In this document: positions 35,420 through 48,200 of the stretch, one piece after another | Layout of the letters: the number at the start of each line of letters is the position of its first letter | Numbering within the stretch: the first letter of the stretch is position 1 | Assembly: GCA_964036665.1 (NCBI GenBank) | Contig: OZ038533.1 | Coordinates: 3,892,001 to 3,956,000, forward strand | Direction of reading: 5' to 3' | DNA length: 64,000 nucleotides | Origin: Gordius sp. MW1 | Taxonomy: Eukaryota > Nematomorpha > Gordioida > Gordea > Gordiidae | Notes under the pieces: generated by a model | The model's input: only the letters and a program-made list of their open reading frames with translations | Database searches by the model: none | Told to the model about the DNA's origin: nothing | Program-made: the position numbers and the translations under genes

Positions 35420-35910
35420 ACCATGCCTTGTTGTGCCATGATTTCTTTTATATATTTAGTTTAGTACTTAACTTAAATCTGATAGGTTTAAATCTGGTAT
35501 TGCGCATGCATTGCAACGAGAGAAGAAAGAGAGAGGGTGGATTAGTACATGTACATGCTACATGGGGGTGGTGATATGTCAGAGTCGCGCGGGATGTTGT
35601 TCTCTGATATTGAAAATATAGTTTAAATATAAAATAAAAGGGACATTATATAATTAATAAGTCTTTATCTTTTACAAGAGGCGAGGAATCAAAATATATT
35701 TGAAATTAAATTTTGTGATTAAAAGTGCTATTGATTATTTTAATAAAAATACCGGGAATATTTAGAGGGGGATCTATTAGCTGTCATTAATTTAGAATAA
35801 AGAATTTTATAATATAGAATTCAAAATCTGCTCTCGAATGGCCAGATAAATCTCACTTTATAATCGTTTTCTATTTATTGTCATTTAAAATGATAACAAA
35901 AGGGGCGGGT
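35420..35910. other. Upstream flank of the hAT transposase, no gene
   Basis: Contains GAGAAGAAAGAGAGAGG near 35520 and AT-rich sequence. It could hold the transposase promoter, but no specific element was recognised. Confidence 0.35.
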
Positions 35911-35914
35911 CAAA

Positions 35915-36550
35915 TTACCTACCCCCCCCCCCCTCCGGTGAGAATGAGGGTCAAAAATAAGGGGGGGGGGGCAAAACACCCCCCTCCTCCCCGCATGAGA
36001 AAGAGGGTAAAAAATTAGGGGAGGGCAAAATTCCCCTCCCCGTGTGAGAAAGAGTATAAAAGGGGGGGGGGGGCAAAACACCCCCTGACCCCCCCCCCCC
36101 TGCCCCCCCTCTCCCCCGCATCAGAAAAAGAGTAAAAAATTGGGGGGGGGGGGGGGCAAAACACTCCCCCCCCCCTCTTCGGGTGAGAAAGAGGGTAAAA
36201 AATAATGGGGGGGGCAAAACATCCCCCTGCCCCCCCCCCCCTCTCCCCCGCATCAGAAAGAGGGTAAAAATTGAGGGAGGGGGGGGGGCAAAACACCCCC
36301 TTCCCTCCCCGGGTGAGAAAGAGGGTAAAAAAAGGGGGAGGGCAAAACAACCCCCCCCCCCCTCTTCCCGGGTGGGAAAGAGGGTGAAAAATAAGGGGGG
36401 GGGCAAAACACCCCCCTGCCCCCCCCCCCTCTCCCCCGCATCAGAAAGAGGGTAAAAAATTAAGGGGGGGGGGGGCAAACACCCCACCTGCTCGCCGTTC
36501 CTCCTCAGACGAGAAAGAGTAAAAAATAAAGGGGCGGGCAAATCTTCACA
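35915..36550. repeat. Right G/C-tract minisatellite of the hAT element
   Basis: About nine units in reverse orientation to the 30421-30890 array: CCCCCGCATCAGAAAGAGGG, TAAAAAATT, poly-G, CAAAACACCCCC. The outer edge CAAATCTTCACAAAATATTT mirrors the left array's AATTTGTGAAGATTTG. Variants with CCGGGTGAGAAAGAGGG alternate with the CGCATCAG variant. Confidence 0.9.
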
Positions 36551-37032
36551 AAATATTTTTTATTATTATGCATATTTCATAATAATTAACTATAATTTAC
36601 TAGAGATTAGATTATAATACTTTTCATTATGACGTCACAATGGGAAAAGCTTTAACTCAGTGACATCATGATACATTTATTTTATTTTCTTAAATTAAAA
36701 GTTCATTACCTAAGTCTAAATACAGCAAATATGATAAACAATATAAACAAATTGATATATTTGCATGCCCCACCCAAAACGACCAACCAAAAGGTTAATA
36801 TTATCCACCCAAACTTTTTAGGTGTTTAATACACCCAAACCTAAACGCCAAAGGTGCCTTAGAAAAATTCACCCAAAACGGTTTGGGTGTTTTTTACGAA
36901 AACGCCAAACGCCAAAGCCCTCCCAAGAAAATTCACCTAACACTGAAAAGGTTGGGTGAAAATAAACGCCAACAACTAAGCCTAGCAATACGCTGGGAAA
37001 AACCAGCCAGCCGTTTTTACAACACTATCACA

Positions 37033-38845
37033 TAGTCACTTTAAGTGCTAAAAGCTATGGGAGATGGGAGGTTTGAGGTGCTATGAGCTATGGGAGATGG
37101 GAGGTTTGAGGTGCTAGAGCTATGGGAGATGGGAGGTTTAAGGTGCTATGAGCTATAGGAGATGGGAGGTTTGAGGCGCTAAAGCTATAGTCGATAGCAC
37201 TTAAATGCGCTACTCCTATAGCACGGCGCTAACACTGGGAATAATTTTTTTAATGTTTATTTATTAGATATTAAATATGTAAAAATATAAGTTTATTGCC
37301 CTATCTTACCATCTAACTACGACTTATTTTAATATAAATTTTTTTAAGTGTATGACTTTAATTTAAATATTTTGCAATGCTTCTACATTTAGTTTATTAA
37401 GAACTCGTCCTTCCCCCCCCCCTCCGAATGAAGAAAAAAAACTTTCCAATGTAAAAAAACCCTTACAAATTAATAATTTTTTTTCTTTTGCCCCTCCCTA
37501 ATTGAACTTTTATTTTAACCGTTTCGCCCCCCCCCCCCCCCCCTAATTCAAAACCTGGTTATGCCCTACGCCCATATTTTGAGAAAAAAAAAATTAACTC
37601 CCCCTTCCCTTATAATCCATATCCCATCAGGGCGATTATGTTTCAATGAAAAGGAAAACAATAGAGTGAACTTTTATGCGTACTCAGACTCACTCATGTT
37701 TATTTTATTTTTATTCATTGAGAAAAAGAAAATTAATTTTTCGCTCTTTTCTCTAATGTCTTAATCCGTTTCTTCAACTCAACATAAAAAATATTAATTT
37801 TATGAAAAATAATTATTCCCTGGCTACGACTAGCCCCGGTCACCTCAACATAAAACTTATGTTAAGAATATATAAAAAAGGTTATGGTTGGTCACTAATT
37901 AATAACCAAAATCCGACTTGAATAACAATTTTAATCTTTAAGTGTAATATTTTCCAATGTGTTTTATTTCAGCCGAATAAAGTACTTATTTTATATTAAA
38001 TTTGGTAAATATTATAAAAGATTTCCCAAGTGAGATATCTTTATCAGTCTATATGATAATACACTTTTTAAAAATCACAAACTACGATAATTTTATTTTC
38101 GACCATTTCGCATTATATATATATTAGTTATATATATAATTATATTAAAACAGGCAAATATTTTGTTAATTATTGATGTCGATTCCTCTCCAGCTATTCA
38201 TCTCAAAAACATCGTAGGGCATAACCAGGTTTTGGATTAGGGGGGGGGGGGGGGGCGAAACGGTTAAAAGTTCAATTTGGGAGGGGCAAAACAAAAAAAA
38301 AGTATTAATTTGTAAGGGTTTTTTTACATTGGAAAATTTTTTTTCGTCATTTAGAGCGGGGGGGGGGGGGGAAGGACGAGTTATTAATAAAATAAATGTA
38401 GAAGCAATGCAAAATATTTAAATTAAAGTCATACACTTAATAAGATTTATATTAAAATAAGTCGTAGTTAGATGGCAAAATAGGGCAAAACCTTATATTT
38501 TTACATATTTAATATCTAATAAATAAACAATTAAAAAAATTATTCCCAGTGTTAGCGCCGTGCTATAGGAGTAGCGCATTTAAGTGCTATCGGCTATAGC
38601 TTTAACGCCTTAAACCTCCAATCTCCCATAGCTCATACTCCCATCTCCCATAGCTCATAGCATCTCAAACCTCCCATCTCCCATAGCTCTAGCGCCTCAA
38701 ACCTCCCATCCCCCATAGCTCATAGCACCAAACCTCCCATCTCCCATAGCTCTAGCGCCTCAAACCTCCCATCTCCCATTGCTCTAGCGCCTCAAACCTC
38801 CCATCTCCTATAGCTTATAGCACTTAAAGTGACTAATGCTATGGC
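37033..38845. mobile_element. Foldback element with minisatellite and G-tract arms
   Basis: The arms 37033-37566 and 38212-38845 are reverse complements. Outermost is a minisatellite (GCTATGGGAGATGGGAGGTT, TGAGGTGCTA units, four on the left and about six on the right). Next comes a roughly 330-bp unique arm with two C/G homopolymers. Innermost is AACCTGGTTATGCCC, similar to the GGGCGTAGCCAGG repeat end. The 37566-38212 centre is unique and AT-rich with no gene. Confidence 0.75.
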
Positions 38846-39109
38846 TTTAGCTCCTTAAAAACGCTATTTCCCCATCAATAGCTAATTAAATTTTTACCTA
38901 ATTCTATCGTTGAAATTATATTGAAAATTTTGAATTAAATTTCTACTATAAGCATTGTTCACAGAAAATCAGAGTCGAGAATTAATGCAGCTAAATTATT
39001 ACTCCGATGAACCGCCGAATTTATTAACATTTAATATATAACTTTGACTTGCGTTTATGTCCACTAGAGATTGTTAATGGTGCTTTGGTAAACTAAGGTA
39101 ATAGATGAG

Positions 39110-39572
39110 TAGAGCCCTGCAAAATAAATATTTTTCAAACCGAGCTCAATTTATTCGTCCAAGCCCAATTTTTTTAACCCGACCCGAGATCGCCCTACAT
39201 TTTTTAATAAAAATTTATCTAAGTATTGCATTTAAAAATTATTTTACAATATAAAATGAATTGTTTTTATTCATAACTTAAAACAAGAATAAGTTTGAAG
39301 TAATTAGTTTCTCTTGCTAAATCTTTAAACAATCTTGACGTAATGATGTAACTTTATAAAAATAAACTTTATTGAATAAATAAGCTTTTTTTAATTTTAT
39401 TATTCTATTTTTAAAGTTACAACAGCTATTAAGGATATGTATGAATACGAATAAAAGGTTATAATTTTGATTAGAATAATTGTAGATAGAAAAAGCTGTT
39501 GTTAAAAGCTATTTTATGTACGATCAAAGGGTCTATATTATATTATAAAAATGGTACTTGTGCAGGGCTTTA
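39110..39572. mobile_element. MITE with GAGCCCTGCA ends
   Basis: Left end TAGAGCCCTGCAAAATA; the right end read inward is AAAGCCCTGCACAAGTACC. The interior is AT-rich without an ORF. The end sequence resembles some hAT MITEs, but no target duplication was seen. Confidence 0.45.
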
Positions 39573-40690
39573 CCACAACTCTTTATTGAGCATTTAATAG
39601 AAATAACTAATATGACTTAGGGAAGTCGTTTGTTATATCAAGTCACGTCTTAATAATCTAATAACCTCTTAACTGCGGTTAGGGTAGGAAAATCTCAAGT
39701 AGAGCCATGAACTTGGTGAAAAATAATAGGAACTCTGTCCTTAATTAGAATAATAGGTCCTCGGAGTTGATTATTAAATGCTGAGTTCCAAAACAAACAA
39801 TTTGTTCAGTAGATATAGATAGACCATCTTCTAAAACATCAATAGATGTTTAGATATACCCATTTGAAGGTGAAAGGGTCCAACCTTTCAAAATTACAAG
39901 TTTAAGCCTTGCATCCTATTAAGCAAATTCTTTCAAAATCAATATACTTATAACCAGTTTGCCATAGCTCTTTGTAAGTCAATGCATTGTCATATTAAGC
40001 TAAAACATTTATCGATTGGAAAATTATTTAAATGCATTATAATTAGGATAATGTGCTATAGCATAGATATATTTTAGTTCAAATATTACTTTTTATTATT
40101 TAACATATCTAATCTAGCTATTTTGATCCGGCAAATTGCTTTATTATCTTTAATACAAGGCTTTTATGACTTAAGCTTAATGAGAATGGATATTTCTGGA
40201 GGTTCAGAGGGGGAAATTGCCTTGAATGAAGGTGAAATTGGTGCAAATATCCTGCACGAGTGCCATTTTAAATGAGCCAAAAATATATTCTAACTTTTTC
40301 TTATTTGTACACACCTTTACGAAAAGCTTCTCAAAGCAGGACTGGTGGCAAGCATAGCGGATTTGTCTTAAAAATAAAAAAGTAAAAGCAGGCAAAATTT
40401 TGTAATGTTATTGCTTCTAATAAATCTGCGTTTCTGCTCCGGCAATTTGCTCACTGCTTTAGCAGATTTTAGTGCTTCGACTCCGCCTCTCGAGCATTTT
40501 TATATGCTATTATACTGCCTAGTGCACCGCACACATAAACTAAGATAAAAGCTTATTAAATAACTCAGTATGCGTGATAGAGCAAAGCACTCAGGGAGCA
40601 ACAACCCTAAAGAGGCGCGTTAGGCATAATTAATTTTCAGTATGAAAAAGAAGTTTTTTAATAGGAAAAATGCGTGGTGGGGAGTTAGAC
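39573..40690. other. Stretch without recognised gene
   Basis: No conserved frame on either strand. The longest minus-strand frame (40395-40204) has no recognisable motif. Confidence 0.4.
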
Positions 40691-41720
40691 GCTCCACAGT
40701 ATGACTTTGGAGTCGATGGAGTTGGTGAAATTCTCTAAAAATGTTTCGATATATTTAACCACTCCTATAGGAGTACCTAAATGATGAAAATCGTCTCTAG
40801 TGATGACTGGATATGGGAGGGAGGGAGGGAGGGAGGGTTTGTCGATTGTTAGATCTTTGGTGAAGATTTCACATTTCGCTGCGTTGAGGGTGAGTTATAT
40901 TGAGTTTCCTTAGTTATTAATAATCTCTTGAATATTCCGAACTGCATCGGCTGGCCGACCAAGAATCCGTCACGAGGTCTTAAAGGTTATAGGAAAAGGT
41001 AACTACAGAGGAAAGTTTATCGATGTGATTTAGATGGCCTTACAGAAGAGGCATGGCCAGAGAGCTCGCCTTGGTGGATCGCTTGGGATAATTTAATTAT
41101 TTAGTCAACAAAAAGTATTTAAGTGGAAATTGTAGTATAAACGGTTCAACAAAGTCTGCTCGGTTTATTTGGTGAGAAAGACCCAGAAATGTTCGAGTTA
41201 TAGGTGAGGTAGCCTCGTATCCTCCTCTCACGCCAAAACCAAGTTGGTTATGGAAAAGAGAAGCCGCTAAAGATAAACGGATATGAGAGGTGATTATTTT
41301 TTAAACCCTGCGTCAAAGGACAGATTTATCAACAATGAGTCGATTTGAGCCATGTTTTTTAAAAGCTATGTGTCTTCCACAAAATAGGAGAGGAACTATT
41401 TTGGGAGGGATTAGTCCCCCCGTTATTATGTTACATAAATTGTTAAATTGGTTAGTACGACATCTGACCCGCTAAGTTGAAGGTATATTGGTCAATACCA
41501 GTGCGTACCCCAGCCGAGTCCTATTTAAAAGACTTGAGAATTTCGGCCAATTCCCAAATGAAGTCCACGAGGGGAATATCTGGGACGCTTAGGAGATCAG
41601 GCGGTGATGGATGACCTTTTAGATGTTTTTGCTGGAGAAGTTTGGAGGCGGCATTGATGATTGGCGCAAGAGTCTTCTGATTTAATGATTTTGAGAGCTG
41701 AACAAATCTCTATCCTCTTG
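40690..41720 (-). pseudogene. Heavily decayed LINE reverse-transcriptase segment
   Basis: The minus strand shows ITLNAAKCEIFTKDLTIDK and VITRDDFHHLGTPIG (40900-40750), the post-catalytic LNxxKCE and FxxLGxPxG blocks of a LINE RT. Upstream are scraps such as GRPADAVRNIQEII and AIHQGELSG, the latter in the place of the usual QGDPLGP. LLQQKHLKGHPSPPDLLSVP (about 41620) fits the same protein's N-terminal part. Many stops. A GGGA microsatellite (40817-40840) lies within the frame. The family may be the same as the 25426-26060 fragment. Confidence 0.5.
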
Positions 41721-42226
41721 ATTTTGTTTTGTTAAATATCCTTTTAGTTTTGTTTTCAACTGGGTGATGATGGTGCCTTAAGAATGGTTTTCGGGGCTTA
41801 AGAAAAGCAAAATTAAATATTGATGCTTTAATATCGTTTGAGAGATGCTTAATACTAAGGTTGGGGATGGCTAGAGTGTGAAAATTCATCGTAAAGAGGC
41901 TTTTCTAAATCTTATAATTAGCCTGTTTGTGTGTAATTGAGGTGATAATTTTGTTTAAGAGAGCACTAAAACTTTCTTGAGCATCTCTAGGAATTTTTGG
42001 AATTAAGCTTTTTGAAGCTTTTTATGGCTAGCCCAAGCAGAGTCATTTTGTTGAGATTCTCAGGAGCAAGCACGTGCTCGGAGGTTGTATTGTGGTAGCT
42101 GCTATTGGCTAATTATATGTAAGAAATTTAACGAGTTAAAAAGGATCACTTGGACGTCATTTTTAAAATGCTTATATCATATGGTTTTCATTCATCCATA
42201 CCCCTTTCTTTAATTAGAATTGTTAG

Positions 42227-45200
42227 ATGAAGTATAAATATGTGTGGAACAAACGCTACAAATTAATCTTAATTGGATCGTTAGGCGTCTCATCTGGTCT
42301 TTTTGGATATTATTTAAAAAGTCCATTGCTGTATGTAAGTATTCCAAATATAAAGGAAATTTTTTATTTATATTTATGTACCTTTTGTATCATTGGGTTA
42401 ATTTAAAGCTTTGTATGTAAATTATTATGTTGGCCAAGACCCAATATGATACATTTTTTCTAATTATAAATAAGTTCATAAATTATATACATATATATAT
42501 AGGTTTATTAAAAAATTCTTTAGCAAATTGGTTGTGAGGAGAAGAAAGATGATTTTAAGATACCTCCAAGACGTTATTTGACAAGAGGGCAACAATTAGC
42601 ATCCTTGCAAAATGATAACTTTGACATCCTTGTAATAGGAGGTGGTGCTACTGGATGTGGAGTTGCATTGGACTCTGTTACTCGAGGTCTTTTATACATA
42701 TTTTATGATAATAAATAACTTATTAAATTATATAAAAAGCAACGAATGAAACAATTACCTTAGAACAATAGCTTAATATTCATTAATATTATATATTTAT
42801 ATGAAGGTCTTAAAACAGCATTGGTGGAATATGATGATTTTTCATCAGGTACTAGCAGTAGAAGTACAAAACTTATTCATGGGGGTGTTAGATATTTGCA
42901 AAAAGCAGTTATGGGATTAGATATAGAGCAGGTGTGATTTTTAAATTTGCTTATCATTAAAGTGTCTCTTAATATAGTACAAAATGGTTAAAGAAGCCTT
43001 GAGTGAGAGGGCCAATTTGCTGAAAATAGCACCACATCTTTCTAGTTCCTTACCTATTATGCTGCCAGTATACAAGTTATATCATTTTCTCGATTAATTT
43101 CCTATCACCAACATATTTTATGGTTTTATTACACAAGTTTTTTTATAATATTTGTAAATTATTAATAGGTGGTGGCAAGTTCCATACTTTTATGCTGGTA
43201 TTAAAATGTATGATTGGGTGGCAGGTAAAGAATGTTTACAATCGAGTTATCTCATCGGCAAAGCTAGGGCCCTTAATGCCTTTCCCATGCTCAAAAGGGA
43301 TCAATTAAAGGCTGCCATTGTTTATTTTGATGGTAATATTATAGCAAATACAAGTATTCATTATGTGCATTTTTACAAATATATATTTAATTATTAAAGG
43401 AATGTTAGTTTTAAGTTAGATTATTTTGAAAATATTAGACACAGTGAATACCTTGGTAGGAAGGGCTAGGAAGCCCTAGTTATATAATTCAAATCAGCTT
43501 TTTATTAAACGAAAGCATTTTATGTTATTTGAGGACATTGAGATGAGATTATTTAATTTGTTTTGGTGTCCCAAAAAACTTTACATATACGTTTTTTTGA
43601 ATGCAATCCTGACCTACACTAACTTAACTCCAAACAGTTCAAAATATAAACTTTGAATAGTTCCAAAACCACTATAATTTTAAACCCTTCCCCCTCCTTC
43701 CCCCCCCCCCCCCTACTTATAACTCGCTTTAAGTTTTATTAAAAAAATATAATAATATCAGCCTTTATGTTATCATCTGCCATGGGCGTAGCCAGGTTTT
43801 GAATTAGGGGGGGGGGGGGGCAGATTATTTAAAAAAAATTTTTTGCTTGACTATCCAAAAATTTTCCTGCGAGCAAAAAAAATTTCCTGTGAGCAAAAAA
43901 AAGGAACTCGACTACCCCAAAATTTCCTGAGAGCAAAAAAAAGGAACTTGACTATTCAAAAATTTTCCTGCGTTTAGATTTCATTTTACTAAAATAATTT
44001 AAATTTTTGTGTAATCTTCGATCATCCTTTATATATTGATTCCACGACCTAAGTTTAAGACTTTCCATAGGCCCCCCCCCCAAAAAAAAAAATTTTTTTT
44101 AATGCAAAAACTCTTAAAAATTAGAATTTTTTATGTTTTACCTCTCCCTAATTGAACTTTTAAACGTTTTGCCCTCCCCTAATCCAAAACCTGGCTACGC
44201 CCATGAGACTCTCTCTTCGTTCATAAATTATTGAAAATTATATGATAAACACGTGAATTTCCGACTGCATTGGACTTATTTTGACTTAGCCCGGACTTTT
44301 CTTTTGTTGACATTTGAATAATTTACGAGAATTTAAGTTTGGCTTTCACATTAGCCTTAGTCAATATCAATCAAGTTTTTACAAAATTGAATATATGCCC
44401 TGATATACATACCTTAATTGCTATGCAATTTATGAGCTCAATTTCGGTGAAAAATGTCCCCTCTCATCCTGTCGCGTGCTGTCTGGCCCACCTTGAGTTT
44501 ATATATTATATAGCTGGAACTAGAGAGGGGGCAATAAAATTTAGGGAGAAGCTTAATGTTCAATTGTGAAATTTTGGGCATATTCGCAATAAATTTTAAC
44601 AAATTTTTTCAGGGTTTAGAGGGGGCAGCTGCCCCTCCCTGCCCCCCCCCCCCGGCTATGCCCAAAATATATATATATATAATGTGTGTTTTTACGTTCA
44701 GGTCAACACAATGACGCTCGAATGAACATAGCGATAGCGCTCACCGCAGCGCGCTACGGGGCTACCATTGCCAATCATGTTAAGGTGATAGCGTTACTCA
44801 AAACCCAGCAACCTAGCGTCGTTACAACTGGTGAACAATCTAACCCACCCAAAGCCATCATTTCTGGGGTTCGAGTTAAGGATGAACTCACCGGTGATTT
44901 CCAACCTTTATAATTTTAAAAAAGTTTTATATGATTTTAAAAGAACATTTTTTTTTATTTTTTGAGGTCCGGATTGGACCCTAAAGTAAGGGTTGGAGTA
45001 AGTAGTTTAATTAGGAAATATTTTCTATCGTGCACCTGTTTCCACGTACATGTAAATTGAGTTTTAGGAAATTGAATTCATGCCTGACCCGAATTATAGG
45101 TGACCCTTATAATACTTAAATTTTTTGATGTTCATTTAGTTTTTTGGTAATTAAAAGGATAAATTCTTTTTTTACATTGAATTTTCTCATTTGTAAAACC

Positions 45201-48200
45201 AACTAATTTAGGTTATAGCCGTTAGTTCGAAATTAACTTTGTCGCCTGGCCAAAGCGCATAACAATGCGCTTTTATTCTCACTTATTGAATAAATACCTT
45301 TAAAATGGTTAATTTGAAATACAAATCAATTTATCTAATTTGCGTGATTTATAATAATTACATCAAACAAAGGCCTTAGCACAAAACGCTTATTTAAGAG
45401 ATTTTATATTGTAAGTTGTGTATTATGCGCTCTTGTTATAGTCTCTGGCAAAATTTTGGCTAAAATTTTAAATTCAAACACAAAATATAATGTTTATTAA
45501 AATTTTAATATTTTAGGGAAGGAATGGGACGTCAAATCTAAGTGCGTTATAAACGCGACCGGTGCCTTTACTGACGCCATTCGACGCATGGACGACCCTA
45601 CCATCAAGTCTATATGCAGTCCATCCTCTGGAGTCCATATAGTTTTACCCGATTATTACAGGTACTACAATTATTGTGTGTGCCAATTGTTACAACTGTT
45701 TCATAGCATTTAAATTTTGTTCCTCGTTAAGAATAATTTTAAGAGATTCTAAAAAATCTCTTTAAATTATTTTACACTTAGGAAGGAAAATTATTTACAA
45801 AATTATTATTATTATTTACATTGAGGGTTTTAAAAACTCTGAATCCCCCTTCTCGAAAATAAACTGGGGTAAAATGGACGAAATGAGTTTAGGCTTTTAA
45901 TTTGATATTAGTTGAGTAGATCTTAAACACAGCGATTAATGTTAGAGAGTGCAACATCTATTAATGAAGTTAGTTTTACACGAGAGATTTGCCATTAGAA
46001 TAATAGTTATTTTGATGTAGATTAAAATGCTTACATTTTTTAACATTCAATCGTGGGGTATCTGATTATCTAGTTTATTGTTTTCCTTTGATTAGATACA
46101 TCGATCACAAGCTAAAATTAATGGAAATATTTTAAAAATATTTTATAATATCGTATTTTATTATTATATCTTTGAATAATTTATATAAATGTTAGAAAAA
46201 TGACATTTATTAGACTAAACTATAAATCAGGCGTTTAATGCCATAGTAAGTTATTTAGTAATGACACTACTTCGTTTAAAAGGTTTAATACATATTTGTG
46301 CCCTCATTTAAATTGGCAAAATGATATACAACTATTTTAAAAATATTTTTTTTTCCCCTAAAATATGATTTTTACAATTGTTTTACCCAAAAAGTCCGGA
46401 AAAAATGGGATTGCTAGACCCTGCCACAAGTGACGGGCGAGTTATCTTCTTTTTGCCGTGGGAAAATATGACTATAGCAGGTTAGTATTAAAAAACACAG
46501 GTTTTTTTTAAAAATTACACGTATAAAAGTGATGTGGAATTTATGAAAGCAAAGCTTAGTTTATTGATTATATATATATTTCTTCACAACAAGGGCAAGT
46601 CTTCATTATTGAGTAGTCTTTTTAATTGCCAGCTTAGTTACTCAATTTATCCAAATTGGTTTAAAATGACTCACGTTAAGGTTTATTTAAAATAAAAATT
46701 GCAAAGAGATTTATGTTATATTATAATTGTCTAAATGGGCGTAACCAGCATTGGGATTAGAGGGGGGGGGCGATAATGATTTAGGGAGGGGCAAAATGAT
46801 TTTTTTTTTTGAAATTTTAGCCATAGAACTTATAAATTTTAACAAATTTTTGGATTTGGGGGGGGGGGGGGCAGCCGCCCCTCCCTGCCAAACCCCTTGG
46901 CTACGCCCATGATTATATATAAAAATTTGCTCAAGAAAAAGTTAGCACTTATTATGGCACTTGATTTTAAAATTACAAGTTGAACATTTGATCTTCATGT
47001 TGCTTGCTCTAGGTACAACCGATATAAAATGTGCCGTAACGCACCATCCCATACCCACGGAGTCGGAGATTGAATTTATTCTTAAAGAGGTTCGAAACTA
47101 TTTGACCCCCGAGTTGCAAGGTAATTTCTAATTTTATTTTAAGAAAAAATCACTTTTCATGTTATTTTGCTCGTTGAAATACATTTTTTGCCAAATTTTT
47201 TATATTTTGTGTTTTTTCATCCCATGCTTTTAATTTACTAGCTTAGCCACTTCTTATAAAAATTAGTTATAAAACATGTCCTAAATTATGTGATACATTG
47301 AATAAGCCAAGTCATCAATATTTTCAAATTAAATTTACCATACGAGGGATGGCCAACTTAAATTAAAGGTTTACTTTGATAAGTTTTTGCCTTGATTGGG
47401 TATTTTCATTAGAATAGATAATTAATGATTAGCTTGCACATAGTTTTACAATCGAAAGACTATATTCATTGCGGATATAATTTTAAAATTTTTATTAGTA
47501 GCAAGATAGAAATTTTAAATCCATATAATTTCACTCGTTTTCAGTCAGACGTGGCGATGTCACATCAGCCTGGAGTGGTATAAGGCCCCTAGTGAGTGAC
47601 CCTAATGCTAAAGACACCCAGAGCATAGCTAGAAATCACATAATACACGCTAGTCCTTCTAACCTTATTACTATTGCCGGTACGCTATGAATATTTTTAT
47701 TTTTACTTAGTTTGATTCCCCTTATGTTATGAAGAAATTTTAATAATTTTATTTCTGTTTTGGCTTAATATCATATTATAATGTGAAATTGACCCTAAAA
47801 ACGTATAGTTGATTGTGTTATATAAATTTAATGTTTTATTTATAAGTATTGAATTTTTAGGGATATTATCGGCCACTTGACAAAATTTATTGTTGCATTA
47901 TCGAGTTAATAGCTTCTTAAAAATAAATTTCATAAAGAATATTTACCAACCCAATAAGAACGTATAACATGTTACTTTTTAGTCGACTTTTCAATTAAAC
48001 TAAACTCTATCGTATTTTTGAAGAATTGTAATATAAATTAGTATTTGTTTTCTTCAGTGTTTCAAAAGGTTTATATACTGTTTATTTGCTTTTAAACAAA
48101 ATTTTTGAATTTTTATATAAAACTTAAGCTGTAATAACACATAAGGTGGAAAATGGACCACATATCGATTGATGGCAGAAGAGACTGTAGATACCGCTGT

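Larger units (their letters stand above)
25037..37027 (-). mobile_element. 12-kb hAT element with ~400-bp inverted arms
   Basis: Ends TAGTGTTGTAAAAAACC and the inverse. Flanks GCACATAG and TCACATAG match in 7 of 8 positions. The arms (25037-25430 and 36623-37027) are diverged reverse complements rich in CACCCAAAC and GGTTTGGGTG motifs. The interior has a minus-strand BED-hAT transposase gene (33440-35365) flanked by inverted G-rich minisatellites. LINE sequence at 25426-30400 seems to be later insertion, since the corresponding right-hand gap is only about 70 bp. Confidence 0.78.
22576..38877. mobile_element. Outer hAT-like element hosting nested insertions (proposed)
   Basis: Left end TGATGGGAAAACGCT and right end, read inward, TGATGGGGAAATAGCG. 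Flanks are ATAGCTAG (22568-22575) and ATAGCTAA (38878-38885), matching in 7 of 8 positions as an hAT target duplication. Inside are the FLYWCH element (22658-25020), the 12-kb hAT (25037-37027) and a foldback (about 37033-38845). Only about 75 bp of the outer element remain left of the first insertion. The nested order is inferred from the target duplications. Confidence 0.5.

Noticed and set aside
35881-36541. 196- and 111-codon minus-strand frames plus opposite-strand frames
   Set aside because: Low-complexity minisatellite open on both strands; not a protein.
40817-40840. GGGA microsatellite as a regulatory quadruplex
   Set aside because: Short simple repeat in decayed LINE sequence, with no gene nearby to regulate.
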